Shown here: one piece after another, positions 25,087 through 34,349 of the stretch | Position numbering within the stretch: the stretch's first letter is position 1 | Layout of the letters: each line of letters opens with the position of its first letter | Assembly (NCBI RefSeq): GCF_007679325.1 | Contig: NZ_VEGI01000001.1 | Location: 1,736,001 to 1,800,000, forward strand | DNA from: Arthrobacter sp. U41 | GTDB lineage: Bacteria; Actinomycetota; Actinomycetes; Actinomycetales; Micrococcaceae | Length of the DNA stretch: 64,000 nt | Direction of reading: 5' to 3' | Notes under the pieces: model-generated | Seen by the model: the letters and a program-made list of their open reading frames with translations, nothing else | What the model was told of the DNA's origin: nothing | Database searches by the model: none | Position numbers and translations under genes: made by a program

Positions 25087-26115
25087 ATGAATGCAGCAAA
25101 AGTCCGGCTCGGCGACGGTTTGACGGTCAGTCCGCTGGGGTTCGGCGGCATGGCCCTGACCCCGGTGTACGGGGACGTGGATCCGGCCGAGGCCCTGCAG
25201 ACCCTGCACCACGCGGTGGACGTCGGCGTCAGCTTCATCGACACGGCGGACATCTACGGCGGCGGCAGCAATGAGGAACTGATCGCCAGGCTTCTCAAGG
25301 AACTCCGCGGCGAGGTACAGCTGGCCACCAAGTTCGGCCTGGTGGGCACCCCGTCCACCGGCTACACCGATATCCGGGGCGACGCCGACTATGTGCGGCA
25401 GGCCGTGGACCGGAGCCTGCGCCGGCTGGGCACCGACACCATCGACCTGTACTACATGCACCGCCGTGACCTCCGCGTTCCGATAGTGGAAACCGTGGAG
25501 GCCATGGCGGGGCTGGTGCAGGCCGGCAAGGTGCGGCACCTTGGCCTGTCGGAAGTGACAGCCGAGGAACTGCGCGAAGCCAGCAGCGTCCACCCGATCG
25601 CCGCGGTCCAGAGCGAATGGTCCATCTGGAGCCGCGACGTGGAACGCAGCGTTGTTCCCGCGGCGGCCGAACTCGGCGTGGGTTTTGTGCCCTACTCGCC
25701 GCTGGGCCGGGGATTCCTCACCGGCACCGTCGACGCGGCGTCACTGGGCAGCAACGACTTCCGCCGCAACATCCCGCGCTTCGCCGAGGAGGCGCTGGAC
25801 GCCAACCAGGGTGTGGTCGCGGCCGTGCAGTCCGTCGCCGCTGAACTTGCTGCGGCCGGGCAGGCTGCAACTCCTGCCCAGGTGGCCCTGGCCTGGCTGC
25901 TCGCGCAGGGCCGGAAGCTGGGGCTGCCCGTGGTCCCCATCCCCGGCACCCGCAGGGCGGCCCGGATCGACGAAAACTGGGGCGCCGTCGCATTGACGCT
26001 CGACTTCACCGCAGCGCAACTGGAGAAACTCGACGCCGCCGCGGACGCCGTCGTCGGCTCCCGCTCCGCAGACCCCAACTGGGTGTCCGAGGGCCGTGAA
26101 CAACGTCTTTCGTAG
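25087..26115 (+). CDS. aldo/keto reductase
   Basis: 342 residues, (beta/alpha)8 barrel. Catalytic tetrad positions are visible: Asp in FIDTADIYGGG with Tyr four residues later, Lys in LATKFG, and His in YYMHRRD. The cofactor segment VVPIPGTRRAARIDEN near the C-terminus binds the NADPH phosphate. Such proteins reduce aldehydes and ketones; subfamily features resemble YajO/Tas-like oxidoreductases. GGAG lies six bases before the ATG at 25087. The metallo-hydrolase gene starts five bases after the stop. Confidence 0.93.
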   Translation: MNAAKVRLGDGLTVSPLGFGGMALTPVYGDVDPAEALQTLHHAVDVGVSFIDTADIYGGGSNEELIARLLKELRGEVQLATKFGLVGTPSTGYTDIRGDADYVRQAVDRSLRRLGTDTIDLYYMHRRDLRVPIVETVEAMAGLVQAGKVRHLGLSEVTAEELREASSVHPIAAVQSEWSIWSRDVERSVVPAAAELGVGFVPYSPLGRGFLTGTVDAASLGSNDFRRNIPRFAEEALDANQGVVAAVQSVAAELAAAGQAATPAQVALAWLLAQGRKLGLPVVPIPGTRRAARIDENWGAVALTLDFTAAQLEKLDAAADAVVGSRSADPNWVSEGREQRLS

Positions 26116-26119
26116 ACTG

Positions 26120-26776
26120 ATGCCCATGGACTCGCTCATTCACTCGTTACGTGACGTCACCATCCGCCGGATTTCGGTCAGCGAGATGGACAACAACGTG
26201 TATTTGCTCACCGGCAAGGCATCGGGCGCACAACTCCTGATCGATGCGGCCGACGATTTGGCCGCCATCCAGGATCTGCTGGCCGACGCCGCCGCAGATA
26301 CCTCCGCGACGCCGAAGCTGGCGCTGATTGCCACCACCCACCAGCACTGGGACCATGTCCGTGCGCTGCCGGGCCTGGTGGAAGCCACCGGCGTGAAGAC
26401 GGCGGCCGGGACGGACGATGCCCCGGAGCTACCGGTGCCGGTGGATGTACTGCTGGATCACGGGGACGTCGGCAACTTCGACGGCTTCGATGTGACGGCA
26501 GTGCACCTGCGCGGCCACACCCCGGGGTCGATCGCGCTGGTGTACCAGGACCCGGAGGGCCCGGCGCATATCTTCTCCGGCGACTCGCTGTTCCCCGGCG
26601 GAGTGGGCAACACGCAGCAGGATCCCGAGCGGTTCGCGCAGCTGATCAGCGATGTCAGCGAGCGGTTGTTCGACGTGTACCCGGATGACACCGTGGTCCA
26701 CCCGGGCCACGGCAAGCCCACCACCCTGGGTGCGGAACGCCCGCACCTGGAGGAGTGGCGCGCCCGCGGCTGGTAG
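26120..26776 (+). CDS. MBL fold metallo-hydrolase
   Basis: 218 residues with the beta-lactamase-fold metal signature TTHQHWDH (His74, His76, Asp78, His79), further ligands in LRGHTPGS, FSGDSLFPG and HPGHGKPT. The shape and length are those of glyoxalase II-like hydrolases. ATG at 26120 or 26126 are both possible; neither has a ribosome site, so translation may be coupled to the reductase stop at 26113-26115. The thioester or other ester substrate is not known. Confidence 0.92.
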   Translation: MPMDSLIHSLRDVTIRRISVSEMDNNVYLLTGKASGAQLLIDAADDLAAIQDLLADAAADTSATPKLALIATTHQHWDHVRALPGLVEATGVKTAAGTDDAPELPVPVDVLLDHGDVGNFDGFDVTAVHLRGHTPGSIALVYQDPEGPAHIFSGDSLFPGGVGNTQQDPERFAQLISDVSERLFDVYPDDTVVHPGHGKPTTLGAERPHLEEWRARGW

Positions 26777-26833
26777 CTGGCGCTGCGCTTTCAGACTGGC
26801 GCTGCGCTTTCAGACTGGCGCTGCGCTTTCGGA
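26777..26833 (+). repeat. three tandem 19-bp units
   Basis: Unit CTGGCGCTGCGCTTTCAGA occurs at 26777-26795 and 26796-26814, and a third copy with one change at 26815-26833. The array begins immediately after the stop of the metallo-hydrolase and runs into the terminator, probably slippage-generated. Confidence 0.95.
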
Positions 26834-26870
26834 CGGACGCTGCGGGAATCCCCGTAGCGTCCGTCCGTTT
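26830..26870. terminator. bidirectional intrinsic terminator
   Basis: A perfect 12-bp stem, CGGACGGACGCT (26830-26841) with AGCGTCCGTCCG (26856-26867), encloses a 14-base loop and is followed by TTT. It separates the convergent metallo-hydrolase and DEAD-box helicase genes and could serve both. Confidence 0.8.
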
Positions 26871-26891
26871 GTGTAGCGGAAAGCCGGAACC

Positions 26892-28814
26892 TTAGCGGCT
26901 GCGGCGTTCGTTCGACGCCGGGGCTGACGCGCGGCGAGGTCCGCCGCTGCGTGCCGGACGGCCTTCGCCGGAGCGGCCGTTGCCGCCGCCTGCGTAGGAC
27001 CCGCCCGAGGTGCCGCCGGTGTTGGAGGACCAGACAGCCGCGTTGCCACCGGCGTTGCCGGCCTTGGCGCCGGCAGCTGCGCGCTGGCCCGTTGCCGGAC
27101 GCCCGCCGCGCTGGCCGCCGGTTGCGCCACCGGTGCGGGCCGCACCGCCGCGGGGTGCGCCACCCGTGCGGGGTGAGCCGCCGCGCTGTGTGCCGCTGCG
27201 GGGAGCCGAAGCGCCCCGGGCGTCGCTGCGTCCTTCTGCTGCGCGGCCGTCGGAGCCGCGGCCGGCCGATGCGCGGCCCCCTGCGGCCGGGACATCGTTG
27301 CGGTGCGCGCCGTACGACGTCGAGCGGGCGCGGGCGCTGCGGCGCTCGGCGCGCTCGGCATCCATCCGGTCCTCGTTCCGCTCGATGACACGCTCTGCAG
27401 CGTTGCGGGCAGCTGCCTGGCCTTCGTAAGCCACGGCGCGGCGCTCGGCGCGGGGAAGATCGGTGCGGGGAGCCTCGGCTCCGACGCGCCCGCGTCCGCC
27501 ACGGCCGCCCCGGCCACCCGCGGTGGGTGCAGCCTGGGTGGTGCGGCGGGCGCGCTTGCGCTCGGCGTTGGCACCGGTGGAGGTGCCGCCGCCCTGGTTG
27601 GACTTGGCGGCCAGCAGTGCGGCGCGGGTGCGCGGATCGATCTTGTCGGCCATTTCGCCCACCAGTTCGGCAACCAGCGGGGAGTTGGCGGTGACGCGTT
27701 CGAAGTTGACCTCGACGCCGGCAGCCTTCATGAGCTTCTTGACGTCGGACTGCTGCTCCGGGAGGGTCAGCGTGACCACGGTGCCGTCGGAACCAGCGCG
27801 GGCGGTACGGCCCGAGCGGTGCAGGTAGGCCTTGTGCTCCGTGGGCGGATCCACGTGGATGACCAGCTCGACGTCGTCGACGTGGACGCCGCGGGCGGCG
27901 ACGTCGGTGGCGACCAGGACGCGGACCTCACCCGAGGAGAACTCGGCCAGGTTGCGGTCGCGGGCATTCTGCGAGAGGTTGCCGTGCAGGTCGACGGCGG
28001 GGATGCCGGCGTCGGTCAGGGTCTTGGCAAGCTTGCGGGCGTGGTGCTTGGTGCGCAGGAAGAGCACGCGGCGGCCGGACCCGGAGGCGAGCTCGACGAT
28101 CAGCTGCTTCTTCACGGTCTGGTCGTTGACCACCAGGACGTGGTGTTCCATGGTGGTCACCGCGGCCTGTGACTCATCCACGGCGTGGGTCAGCGGGTTG
28201 GACAGGTAGCGCTGGACGATCTTGTCCACGCCGTTGTCCAGGGTGGCGGAGAACAGCAGGCGCTGGCCCTGGCTGGGGGTCATGTCCATGAGCTTCTTGA
28301 CCACGGGGAGGAAGCCGAGGTCGGCCATGTGGTCGGCCTCGTCCAGCACGGTGATCTCGACGCCTTCGAGGGTCAGGATGCGCTGGCGGATCAGGTCCTC
28401 GAGGCGTCCCGGGCAGGCGATGACGATGTCGACGCCGGCGCGCAGGGCCTTTTCCTGGCGGGCCTGGGAGATGCCGCCGTAGATGACGGTGGTGTTCAGG
28501 CCCATGGCCTTGGCCATCGGCTCGATGGTCGCGTTGATCTGGGTGGCCAGTTCGCGGGTCGGCGCGAGGACCAGGCCCATCGGGCGGCCGGGCTTGCGGA
28601 AGTGCTTGGCTTCCCGCTCAGCGAGTCGTGCTACAAGCGGGATGGCGAAGGCGATGGTCTTGCCGGAGCCGGTGCGGCCGCGGCCCAGGACGTCGCGTCC
28701 GGCCAGCGTGTCCGGCAGGGTCTTGACCTGGATGGGGAACGGTTCCACGATCCCCTGGGCGGTGAGGGTGTCGGCGAGAGCCTTGGGCGTGCCGAGGGCA
28801 GCAAAAGTAGTCAT
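26892..28814 (-). CDS. DEAD-box RNA helicase with long basic Gly/Ala/Arg-rich tail
   Basis: 640 residues. Motifs in order: Q-motif region PFPIQVKTLP, Walker A GRTGSGKT (about 45), PTRELA, DEAD in VLDEADHMADLG, SAT in LFSATLD, then VATDVAARG and HRSGRTARAG of the second RecA domain. The last ~250 residues are low complexity, rich in Arg, Gly, Ala and Ser, typical of RNA-binding tails. It probably remodels rRNA or mRNA structure, as in cold adaptation and ribosome assembly. ATG at 28814; an in-frame TTG at 28823 is also possible. The ~330-base leader upstream has attenuator-like structure. Confidence 0.93.
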   Translation of the reverse strand: MTTFAALGTPKALADTLTAQGIVEPFPIQVKTLPDTLAGRDVLGRGRTGSGKTIAFAIPLVARLAEREAKHFRKPGRPMGLVLAPTRELATQINATIEPMAKAMGLNTTVIYGGISQARQEKALRAGVDIVIACPGRLEDLIRQRILTLEGVEITVLDEADHMADLGFLPVVKKLMDMTPSQGQRLLFSATLDNGVDKIVQRYLSNPLTHAVDESQAAVTTMEHHVLVVNDQTVKKQLIVELASGSGRRVLFLRTKHHARKLAKTLTDAGIPAVDLHGNLSQNARDRNLAEFSSGEVRVLVATDVAARGVHVDDVELVIHVDPPTEHKAYLHRSGRTARAGSDGTVVTLTLPEQQSDVKKLMKAAGVEVNFERVTANSPLVAELVGEMADKIDPRTRAALLAAKSNQGGGTSTGANAERKRARRTTQAAPTAGGRGGRGGRGRVGAEAPRTDLPRAERRAVAYEGQAAARNAAERVIERNEDRMDAERAERRSARARSTSYGAHRNDVPAAGGRASAGRGSDGRAAEGRSDARGASAPRSGTQRGGSPRTGGAPRGGAARTGGATGGQRGGRPATGQRAAAGAKAGNAGGNAAVWSSNTGGTSGGSYAGGGNGRSGEGRPARSGGPRRASAPASNERRSR

Positions 28815-29145
28815 AGGTGTCAAAGGTCTTTCAGGCGGTATCCATGCGGATATCGGCCCCCGGTGCCGGTTGGCCCAAGGGTTCGCCGAAGAAAAGTCAG
28901 GTGATCAACCGGGCCGCTACCAACCTTGCGGCAGTGGCGGCCGGGACCAAATAGAACGCGTTCATCGACGCAGGATGTGCCTCTCACATGAAAAAACCCC
29001 ACTCCCTGTGGACGGATTCCGGGAGGAATCCAGCAGGGGAACCGGTTGATGAACCGGACCGATCATTCAAGACCAAAGTGGGCATCACTGCACATCAAGT
29101 TCCCTCAGTCTATCATCCGGCGAGGCCAGGGCCGTTTCCGCCCGC
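28815..29145 (-). promoter_or_regulatory. long leader of the DEAD-box gene with terminator-like element
   Basis: No gene is seen. Read on the minus strand, 29031-28991 contains a hairpin GGATTCC/GGAATCC, then CCAC/GTGG with a five-base loop, followed directly by a run of six T. A CTCCC/GGGAG pairing would compete with both. The arrangement resembles an attenuator in the 5' leader of a cold-shock-type helicase, but no promoter upstream of it could be identified, so it might equally be the terminator of the gene at 29146-29466, which points the same way. Confidence 0.45.
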
Positions 29146-29466
29146 TCAGGGCACCAGCGCGGGGGCCTGGAACAGCGGGACGTGCGACGCCGGGCGCACG
29201 GGCTGCGGGGCCTCCGCGCGCACGGGCTCCGGGGCCGCCGCGCGCACGGGCTCCGGGGCTGCCGCGCGCACGATGACCAGGGCCTCGGAATCGATCAGCC
29301 GCCGGGTTCCGGTCCTCTCATCCAGGATCCAGAACAGGTCCGTGGCCGCCACCGTCCGGATCACCTCGCCCCGGTGGAAGAGTCTCCCGTTGTGCCACGC
29401 CTCAATCCGGTCCCCCACCGACAACTCCCCACACGATTGAACCTGCTGCGAAACCTCTGCAGTCAT
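29146..29466 (-). CDS. hypothetical protein with repeated AAPEPVR C-terminus
   Basis: 106 residues. ATG at 29466 follows GGAAGGAG. The first ~68 residues form a small beta-rich domain (LSVGDRIEAWHNGRLFHRG, LFWILDERTGTRRLID). The tail repeats a seven-to-eight residue unit, AAAPEPVR, about three times, encoded by a 24-bp direct repeat. I recognise no family. The front part resembles KOW/SH3-like barrels in pattern only. Confidence 0.65.
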   Translation of the reverse strand: MTAEVSQQVQSCGELSVGDRIEAWHNGRLFHRGEVIRTVAATDLFWILDERTGTRRLIDSEALVIVRAAAPEPVRAAAPEPVRAEAPQPVRPASHVPLFQAPALVP

Positions 29467-29665
29467 GGTCTGCTCCTTCCCGGATCCGGATTCACCCCAG
29501 TGTCATTCCGCTCTCCGGCTCCAGCCTCCACCAGAAAGGTTTCGACGGCGTTTCCGTGGGGTGATTTTCTCGTGTCGCCGATTCGCCGGTTTCTCGGGCA
29601 GCCATCCCCTGCAATGATGTGGGAAACACCCCCAACCCGACACCTACAGAGCTGCGAGGACAACC

Positions 29666-30331
29666 ATGGCGAAGCATGATCACTCAGGGCACAACACCGA
29701 CGCCAGCGCGGCCCAGGTATGGGACGAGATGTACCGCAGCCGGACCAGAATCTGGAGCGGCGAGCCGAATCCGCAGCTGATCGCCGAGGCCGCGCAGCTT
29801 CCTCCCGGGACAGCCCTTGACCTGGGCTGCGGCGAGGGCGCGGACGCCATCTGGCTCGCCAGCCGCGGCTGGAAGGTCACCGCCGTCGACGTGTCCGCCG
29901 TCGCACTGGAACGGGCCGAAGCGCACGCGCAGGAACGCGGCCAGGGCGGGAGCATCACGTGGGTGCGGCAGGACCTGGCCGCCTGGGTGCCCGGGGAACT
30001 CTTCGATCTGGTGACGGCGCAGTTCCTGCATTCCACCGTGATGCCCTGGCAGCAGGCGCTGCAGCTCGCCGCCGCGGCCGTGCGGACCGGCGGCACGCTG
30101 CTGATTGTGGGCCACCACCCGGACGGCCTGCCGCCCTGGGGGCAGCATCATGATCACGGGCCGGAGCGGTTTTACACCGCGGAGCAACTGGCCCGCGAAC
30201 TGGGCCTTGAGTCACCCGAGTGGCGGCTCGACGTCGTCGACACCCGGCACCGCAGTGCCACCGGACCCGACGGCGAGGCTGCCTCGCTGACGGACGCCGT
30301 GCTGCGCGCCACGCGCCTCGCCGCCCGCTGA
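29666..30331 (+). CDS. class I SAM-dependent methyltransferase
   Basis: 221 residues. Motif I ALDLGCGEGADAIWLA (about 50-65) binds S-adenosylmethionine, the acidic residue after beta-2 is in VTAVDVSAVAL, and the adenine segment is WVRQDLAAW. The N-terminus MAKHDHSGHNTD is histidine-rich. Overall it looks like TehB/thiopurine-type small-molecule methyltransferases. GAGGACAACC lies immediately before the ATG. It stands alone; no substrate can be named. Confidence 0.92.
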   Translation: MAKHDHSGHNTDASAAQVWDEMYRSRTRIWSGEPNPQLIAEAAQLPPGTALDLGCGEGADAIWLASRGWKVTAVDVSAVALERAEAHAQERGQGGSITWVRQDLAAWVPGELFDLVTAQFLHSTVMPWQQALQLAAAAVRTGGTLLIVGHHPDGLPPWGQHHDHGPERFYTAEQLARELGLESPEWRLDVVDTRHRSATGPDGEAASLTDAVLRATRLAAR

Positions 30332-30844
30332 ACGCGGCGCCGGAAGCGCCTCATCCGCCGTCGAGGTCGCCGGTTGCCCGCCGGGTCGCACACGAAGGTT
30401 CCCGCGATCCCCACACCCTTCCGGCGACCTCGCACATTTCGAAGCCGCCGGCGGTCTCAGATATGACATGGGACACGGGACGACAACTGAGGCAAGGTTT
30501 GTCGACAGATGTCGAGCCAGGGACGGCTGCGCACACCTGCCCCGCGGTGCGCGCCGGACCGGCGTCGGCGGGCCGCTGCCGGCGTCGGGAATTCCCCGGA
30601 CTCGCACCGGAGAAGGCATTCTTCCGGTCCGACGGGGACGGCGCGCGCCACCCCGGGAGGCCCCGCCGCGGGACGCACGACGGCGCCGGGCCGGCGGTCG
30701 TCGGCGGTGCGGGGTCCCCCGAATGCCGCCCGTAGGCTTAATCCGCACGACGAAGTGTTACCTCCGTCACACCTTCGATGGATCCGTGCGGGCCCGGCGG
30801 AACGTCCTCCGCCCGCGGCTCGCCTGTAACAAGGAAGAAGCCTA
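30332..30844. other. 513-bp gene-free spacer upstream of cycA
   Basis: No gene supported on either strand. The stretch is extremely GC-rich except near 30740-30790. A small dyad around 30751-30776 (CGAAG/CTTCG with TGT/ACA) lies about 70 bases upstream of the permease start. I looked for a glycine riboswitch because the downstream permease carries glycine and found no match. Confidence 0.5.
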
Positions 30845-32326
30845 ATGTCTGAACGCACCACCACGGCTGTCCCGAATACCGCCCAAGAGTCCCCCAGCAG
30901 CCAAGGCCAAGAACCGCACCTCGCCCGCGCCCTGGGCAACCGCCACATCCAGCTGCTGGCCATCGGCGGCGCGATCGGCACCGGATTGTTCATGGGCTCC
31001 GGCAAGACCATCTCGCTGGCCGGTCCGTCCGTCATTTTCGTCTACATGATCATCGGCTTCATGCTGTTCTTCGTCATGCGGGCCATGGGCGAGATCCTGC
31101 TCTCCAACCTGAACTACAAGTCCTTCAGCGACTTCGCCGGCGACCTCCTGGGCCCCTGGGCGGGCTTCTTCACGGGCTGGTCCTACTGGTTCTTCTGGGT
31201 GGTGACGGGCGTGGCCGACATCGTCGCGATCGCCGGGTACGTGGACAAACTCGCCCCCGGCACACCGCTGTGGATCCCGGCCCTGATCACGCCGGTTGTG
31301 CTGATCCTGCTGAACCTCCCCACCGTCAAGGCCTTCGGCGAAGCCGAATTCTGGTTCGCCATCATCAAGGTGGTGGCCATCCTCGCGCTGATCGGCACCG
31401 GCATCGTCATGATCGCCACGAACTTCACCTCCCCCAACGGCGCGGTGGCGAGCCTGGCCAACATGTGGAATGACGGCGGCATGTTCCCGCACGGCATGTT
31501 CGGGTTCATCCTTGGCTTCCAGATCGCCATCTTCGCCTTCGCCGGCATCGAGCTGGTGGGCACCGCGGCAGCAGAAACCAAGGATCCCGAGAAGAACCTG
31601 CCCCGCGCCATCAATTCAATCCCCATCCGGGTCCTGCTGTTCTACGTGGGCGCCCTGGTGGTCATCATGGCGGTCAACCCGTGGCGCACCATCGATGCCG
31701 CCAGCAGCCCCTTCATCGGCATGTTCACCCTGGCCGGGCTCGGCATCGCCGCAGTGGTCATCAACCTGGTGGTGCTCACCTCCGCGGCCTCCAGCGCCAA
31801 CTCCGGCATCTACTCGACCTCGCGCATGGTCTACGGCCTGGCCCAGGACGGCAATGCCCCGAAGGCCTTCGGCAAGCTGAGCATCCGCAAGGTTCCGCAG
31901 AACGCCCTGCTGTTCTCCTGCATCTTCCTGCTGGCGGGGCTGGTCCTGCTCTACTCGGGTGATTCCGTGATCGGGGCCTTCACCGTGGTCACGTCGGTGG
32001 CGTCCGTGCTCACCATGTTCGTCTGGTCCATGATCCTGATCAGCTACATCGTGTTCCGCCGCCGCCGTCCCGGGCTGCACGCGGCCTCGAAGTTCAAGAT
32101 GCCCGGCTCGGGCTATATGCCCTACGTGGTGCTCGCCTTCTTCGGCTTCATGCTGGTGGCACTGGGCCAGGCCGACGACACCCGGCTGGCGCTGCTGGTG
32201 GCACCGCTCTGGTTCCTGCTGCTCGGCGGGGCGTGGCACTTCAACCGCCAGACGCCACTGCAGCAGGCCCGGATTGCGGAATGGAAGGCCGTCCGCGACG
32301 CCGAAACAGTCCCCGTAGCGGGTTAG
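30845..32326 (+). CDS. cycA: D-serine/D-alanine/glycine permease (APC family)
   Basis: 493 residues, twelve predicted transmembrane helices. Long stretches match enterobacterial CycA closely, such as NRHIQLLAIGGAIGTGLFMG, ISLAGPSVIFVYMIIGFMLF and IELVGTAAAETKDPEKNLPR. CycA is a proton symporter for glycine, D-alanine, D-serine and related amino acids, including the drug D-cycloserine. AAGGAAG precedes the ATG. It is monocistronic, closed by a strong terminator shared with the convergent MFS gene. Confidence 0.92.
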   Translation: MSERTTTAVPNTAQESPSSQGQEPHLARALGNRHIQLLAIGGAIGTGLFMGSGKTISLAGPSVIFVYMIIGFMLFFVMRAMGEILLSNLNYKSFSDFAGDLLGPWAGFFTGWSYWFFWVVTGVADIVAIAGYVDKLAPGTPLWIPALITPVVLILLNLPTVKAFGEAEFWFAIIKVVAILALIGTGIVMIATNFTSPNGAVASLANMWNDGGMFPHGMFGFILGFQIAIFAFAGIELVGTAAAETKDPEKNLPRAINSIPIRVLLFYVGALVVIMAVNPWRTIDAASSPFIGMFTLAGLGIAAVVINLVVLTSAASSANSGIYSTSRMVYGLAQDGNAPKAFGKLSIRKVPQNALLFSCIFLLAGLVLLYSGDSVIGAFTVVTSVASVLTMFVWSMILISYIVFRRRRPGLHAASKFKMPGSGYMPYVVLAFFGFMLVALGQADDTRLALLVAPLWFLLLGGAWHFNRQTPLQQARIAEWKAVRDAETVPVAG

Positions 32327-32362
32327 GCGGCACCCGCCTGCCCTGTGTAGGGCAGACCCCCT

Positions 32363-32398
32363 GGGAGCCCCGGCCGGATCCAACCGGCCGGGGCTCCC
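32363..32398. terminator. bidirectional intrinsic terminator, 15-bp perfect stem
   Basis: GGGAGCCCCGGCCGG (32363-32377) pairs perfectly with 32384-32398 around a six-base loop. It lies between convergent cycA and the MFS gene. A smaller seven-bp hairpin (32338-32355, CTGCCCT/AGGGCAG) precedes it. Neither has a good T-tract, as is common in high-GC genomes. Confidence 0.8.
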
Positions 32399-32412
32399 GT
32401 CATCGCGCCGGC

Positions 32413-33831
32413 CTACCGCCGCCCGCCAACCCTCGGGGCGATGACCACCAACGCGACGCCGATCACCGCGGTGAGGGCGAAGACGCCGCCGAAGGACGCC
32501 GCCGTCGTCGGGAACGCGGCAAAGATGATCCCCGTGGTGGCAAGGGACAGCGCACCGCCGAGTGAATCGGAAATGGACATCGCCGAGCTGTTGAAGCCCT
32601 CGTTGTCCCTGCTGGACAGGGCCAAGGTCATGACGCTGAGGCGCGCGTACATCAGCCCCATGCCGCCCCCGGCAATCACCCAGGCGGCGATCGCGACGGC
32701 GGCCGGCCAGCTGAGGAGCGTGGTCACCAGCACCAGGACGACGGCCCCGAGGACGAGGGCCGCTCCAATCCGGACCGCACGGCGGTGATCCAGTCGCGTC
32801 CCGAGCCTGCCCTGGACCGCCGAACCGGCGGCCCAGGAGACCGCCCCGCCGGTGAGCGCCAGGCCGGCGAAGGTGGGCGAAAAATCGTAGCGTTCCACCA
32901 GGAGATAGGGCAGATACACCTCGGCGCCGAAGAACGCGGCGGAGGCCAGGCCGCGCGTGAGGATAACGCTGGGGAGCCCGCGTCGGGCCGTCAGGGTTCC
33001 CTGCGGTACCAGCGGGCGGACGGCGATGAGGGCTACGGCGACGGCCGCCACAGCCACGACTCCGCCCGCCACCGGAAGCCGGGCGGAGAGGTTCAGGCCC
33101 AGCACGGCGAGCGCCGCGAGGGCGGCCCAGGCCAGCCGGTGCGTGCCCGAGGACTTGTGCGGAGCAGGCATGGACATGTCCTCCGGCGCGGACGTCCCGC
33201 GGGTTCCGCTTGGGGATCCGCCTGGTGTTCCTCGCAGCCCGCGCAGCGCCGGCACAGTCATCAGCAACGCGGGCACCACAAGCCCCACAACGCCGAGGAA
33301 CACCCAGTGCCAGCTGACCAGCTGCGCCACGACACCCGCGGCGAAGGGCCCCACCAGCGAAGGAATCACCCAGGCCGCGGAAAACGCGGCGAAAATCTTC
33401 GGGTGCAGCACGGGCGGATAGACCCGGGCGATCACCACATACAGCGTCACGGTCATGGCGCCACCGCCCAGTCCCTGGACCAGCCGGCCCGCCACAAGGG
33501 CCGGCATGTTCGCTGCTGTTCCGGCAATCAGCAGGCCCAGCACAAACATGGCCACGGACGCGTACAGCGGCCCCACCGGCCCGCGCCGGTCGGACCAGTT
33601 GCCGGCTGCCACCATCCCGATGACGCCGGTGGCGAGCGGTCCGGCGAACGCCAGGGCGTATAGGGAGGCCCCGTCCAGCTCACGGCTGACCAGCGGCATG
33701 ATCGTGGTCACTGCCAAAGATTCGAAGGCAGCCAGGAACACGAGCGCGCAGGCTCCCAGGGTCACCAGCAGGTACTCGCGGTGGAAGATGCCGGCTGATT
33801 CCAGGCTGGGAGCGGGGGTGGTTCGGGGCAA
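32413..33831 (-). CDS. MFS transporter
   Basis: 472 residues with about twelve or more membrane helices and the MFS loop motif GNWSDRRGPVGPLY between helices 2 and 3; the sequence AGRLVQGLGGGAMTVTLYVVI is characteristic of DHA2-like drug exporters. A hydrophilic central loop (about 200-230, rich in Pro, Ser, Gly) separates the halves. No ATG exists at the N-terminus; TTG at 33831 is the likely start. Substrate unknown; export of a drug-like compound is the family default. Confidence 0.88.
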   Translation of the reverse strand: MPRTTPAPSLESAGIFHREYLLVTLGACALVFLAAFESLAVTTIMPLVSRELDGASLYALAFAGPLATGVIGMVAAGNWSDRRGPVGPLYASVAMFVLGLLIAGTAANMPALVAGRLVQGLGGGAMTVTLYVVIARVYPPVLHPKIFAAFSAAWVIPSLVGPFAAGVVAQLVSWHWVFLGVVGLVVPALLMTVPALRGLRGTPGGSPSGTRGTSAPEDMSMPAPHKSSGTHRLAWAALAALAVLGLNLSARLPVAGGVVAVAAVAVALIAVRPLVPQGTLTARRGLPSVILTRGLASAAFFGAEVYLPYLLVERYDFSPTFAGLALTGGAVSWAAGSAVQGRLGTRLDHRRAVRIGAALVLGAVVLVLVTTLLSWPAAVAIAAWVIAGGGMGLMYARLSVMTLALSSRDNEGFNSSAMSISDSLGGALSLATTGIIFAAFPTTAASFGGVFALTAVIGVALVVIAPRVGGRR

Positions 33832-34050
33832 GGTGATGGCCTGATCGGTGGTGACGGACGGTCGGGTGAAACCCGCGGAGCCGGGATGTTTGGCTCAAGG
33901 GGAAGCATGCCACAGCCGGCGGGCCTGACGCAGCCTCCGCCGGGGCAGCCCCGGTCTATACTCGCGGGAAGACCGCGGCGACCAGAACGCAATGACGCAG
34001 GACGGCGCCCCCAAGGACACCGCAACACCAGGACTCAACCGGGAGGACCC

Positions 34051-34302
34051 ATGAACCAGTCACCGTCCTCCGACCCGAAGCGGTCAGGACGTCGCCGCAG
34101 GCTTTGGGGAGCACTCGGCGGCGCGGCGGCTGGCTTCGTGCTGGCATCAATCGTCTACCTGCTGGTAACGCCGGTGTTGGAAGCCAGCCCGGGATGGATC
34201 CGGGAGCTTCAGGGCCTCTCTTGGAACCTTGTTCCCGTCCTCACCGTGCTGGGCGGGGTCACCGGATGGTTGCTGTCCGGCCCCCGCGCCCCCCGTAGCT
34301 GA
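34051..34302 (+). CDS. small two-pass membrane protein, 83 aa
   Basis: ATG at 34051 follows GGGAGG at four bases. A basic N-terminal 20 residues (SDPKRSGRRRRLW) precedes two hydrophobic segments (about 22-45 and 60-78). No family recognised. It converges with the CynX-like gene 48 bp away. Reliable as a gene because of its ribosome site and charge pattern. Confidence 0.7.
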   Translation: MNQSPSSDPKRSGRRRRLWGALGGAAAGFVLASIVYLLVTPVLEASPGWIRELQGLSWNLVPVLTVLGGVTGWLLSGPRAPRS

Positions 34303-34349
34303 GCAGGCGCTGATCCGGCGCTGAGCCGGTACCGAACCGCCGCCGGGCG

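Noticed and set aside
26777..26833. Short tandem repeats considered as a CRISPR-like array
   Set aside because: Units are directly adjacent with no spacers and only three copies.
30332..30844. Possible glycine riboswitch upstream of cycA
   Set aside because: The conserved glycine aptamer core is not present; only a small unrelated dyad is seen.
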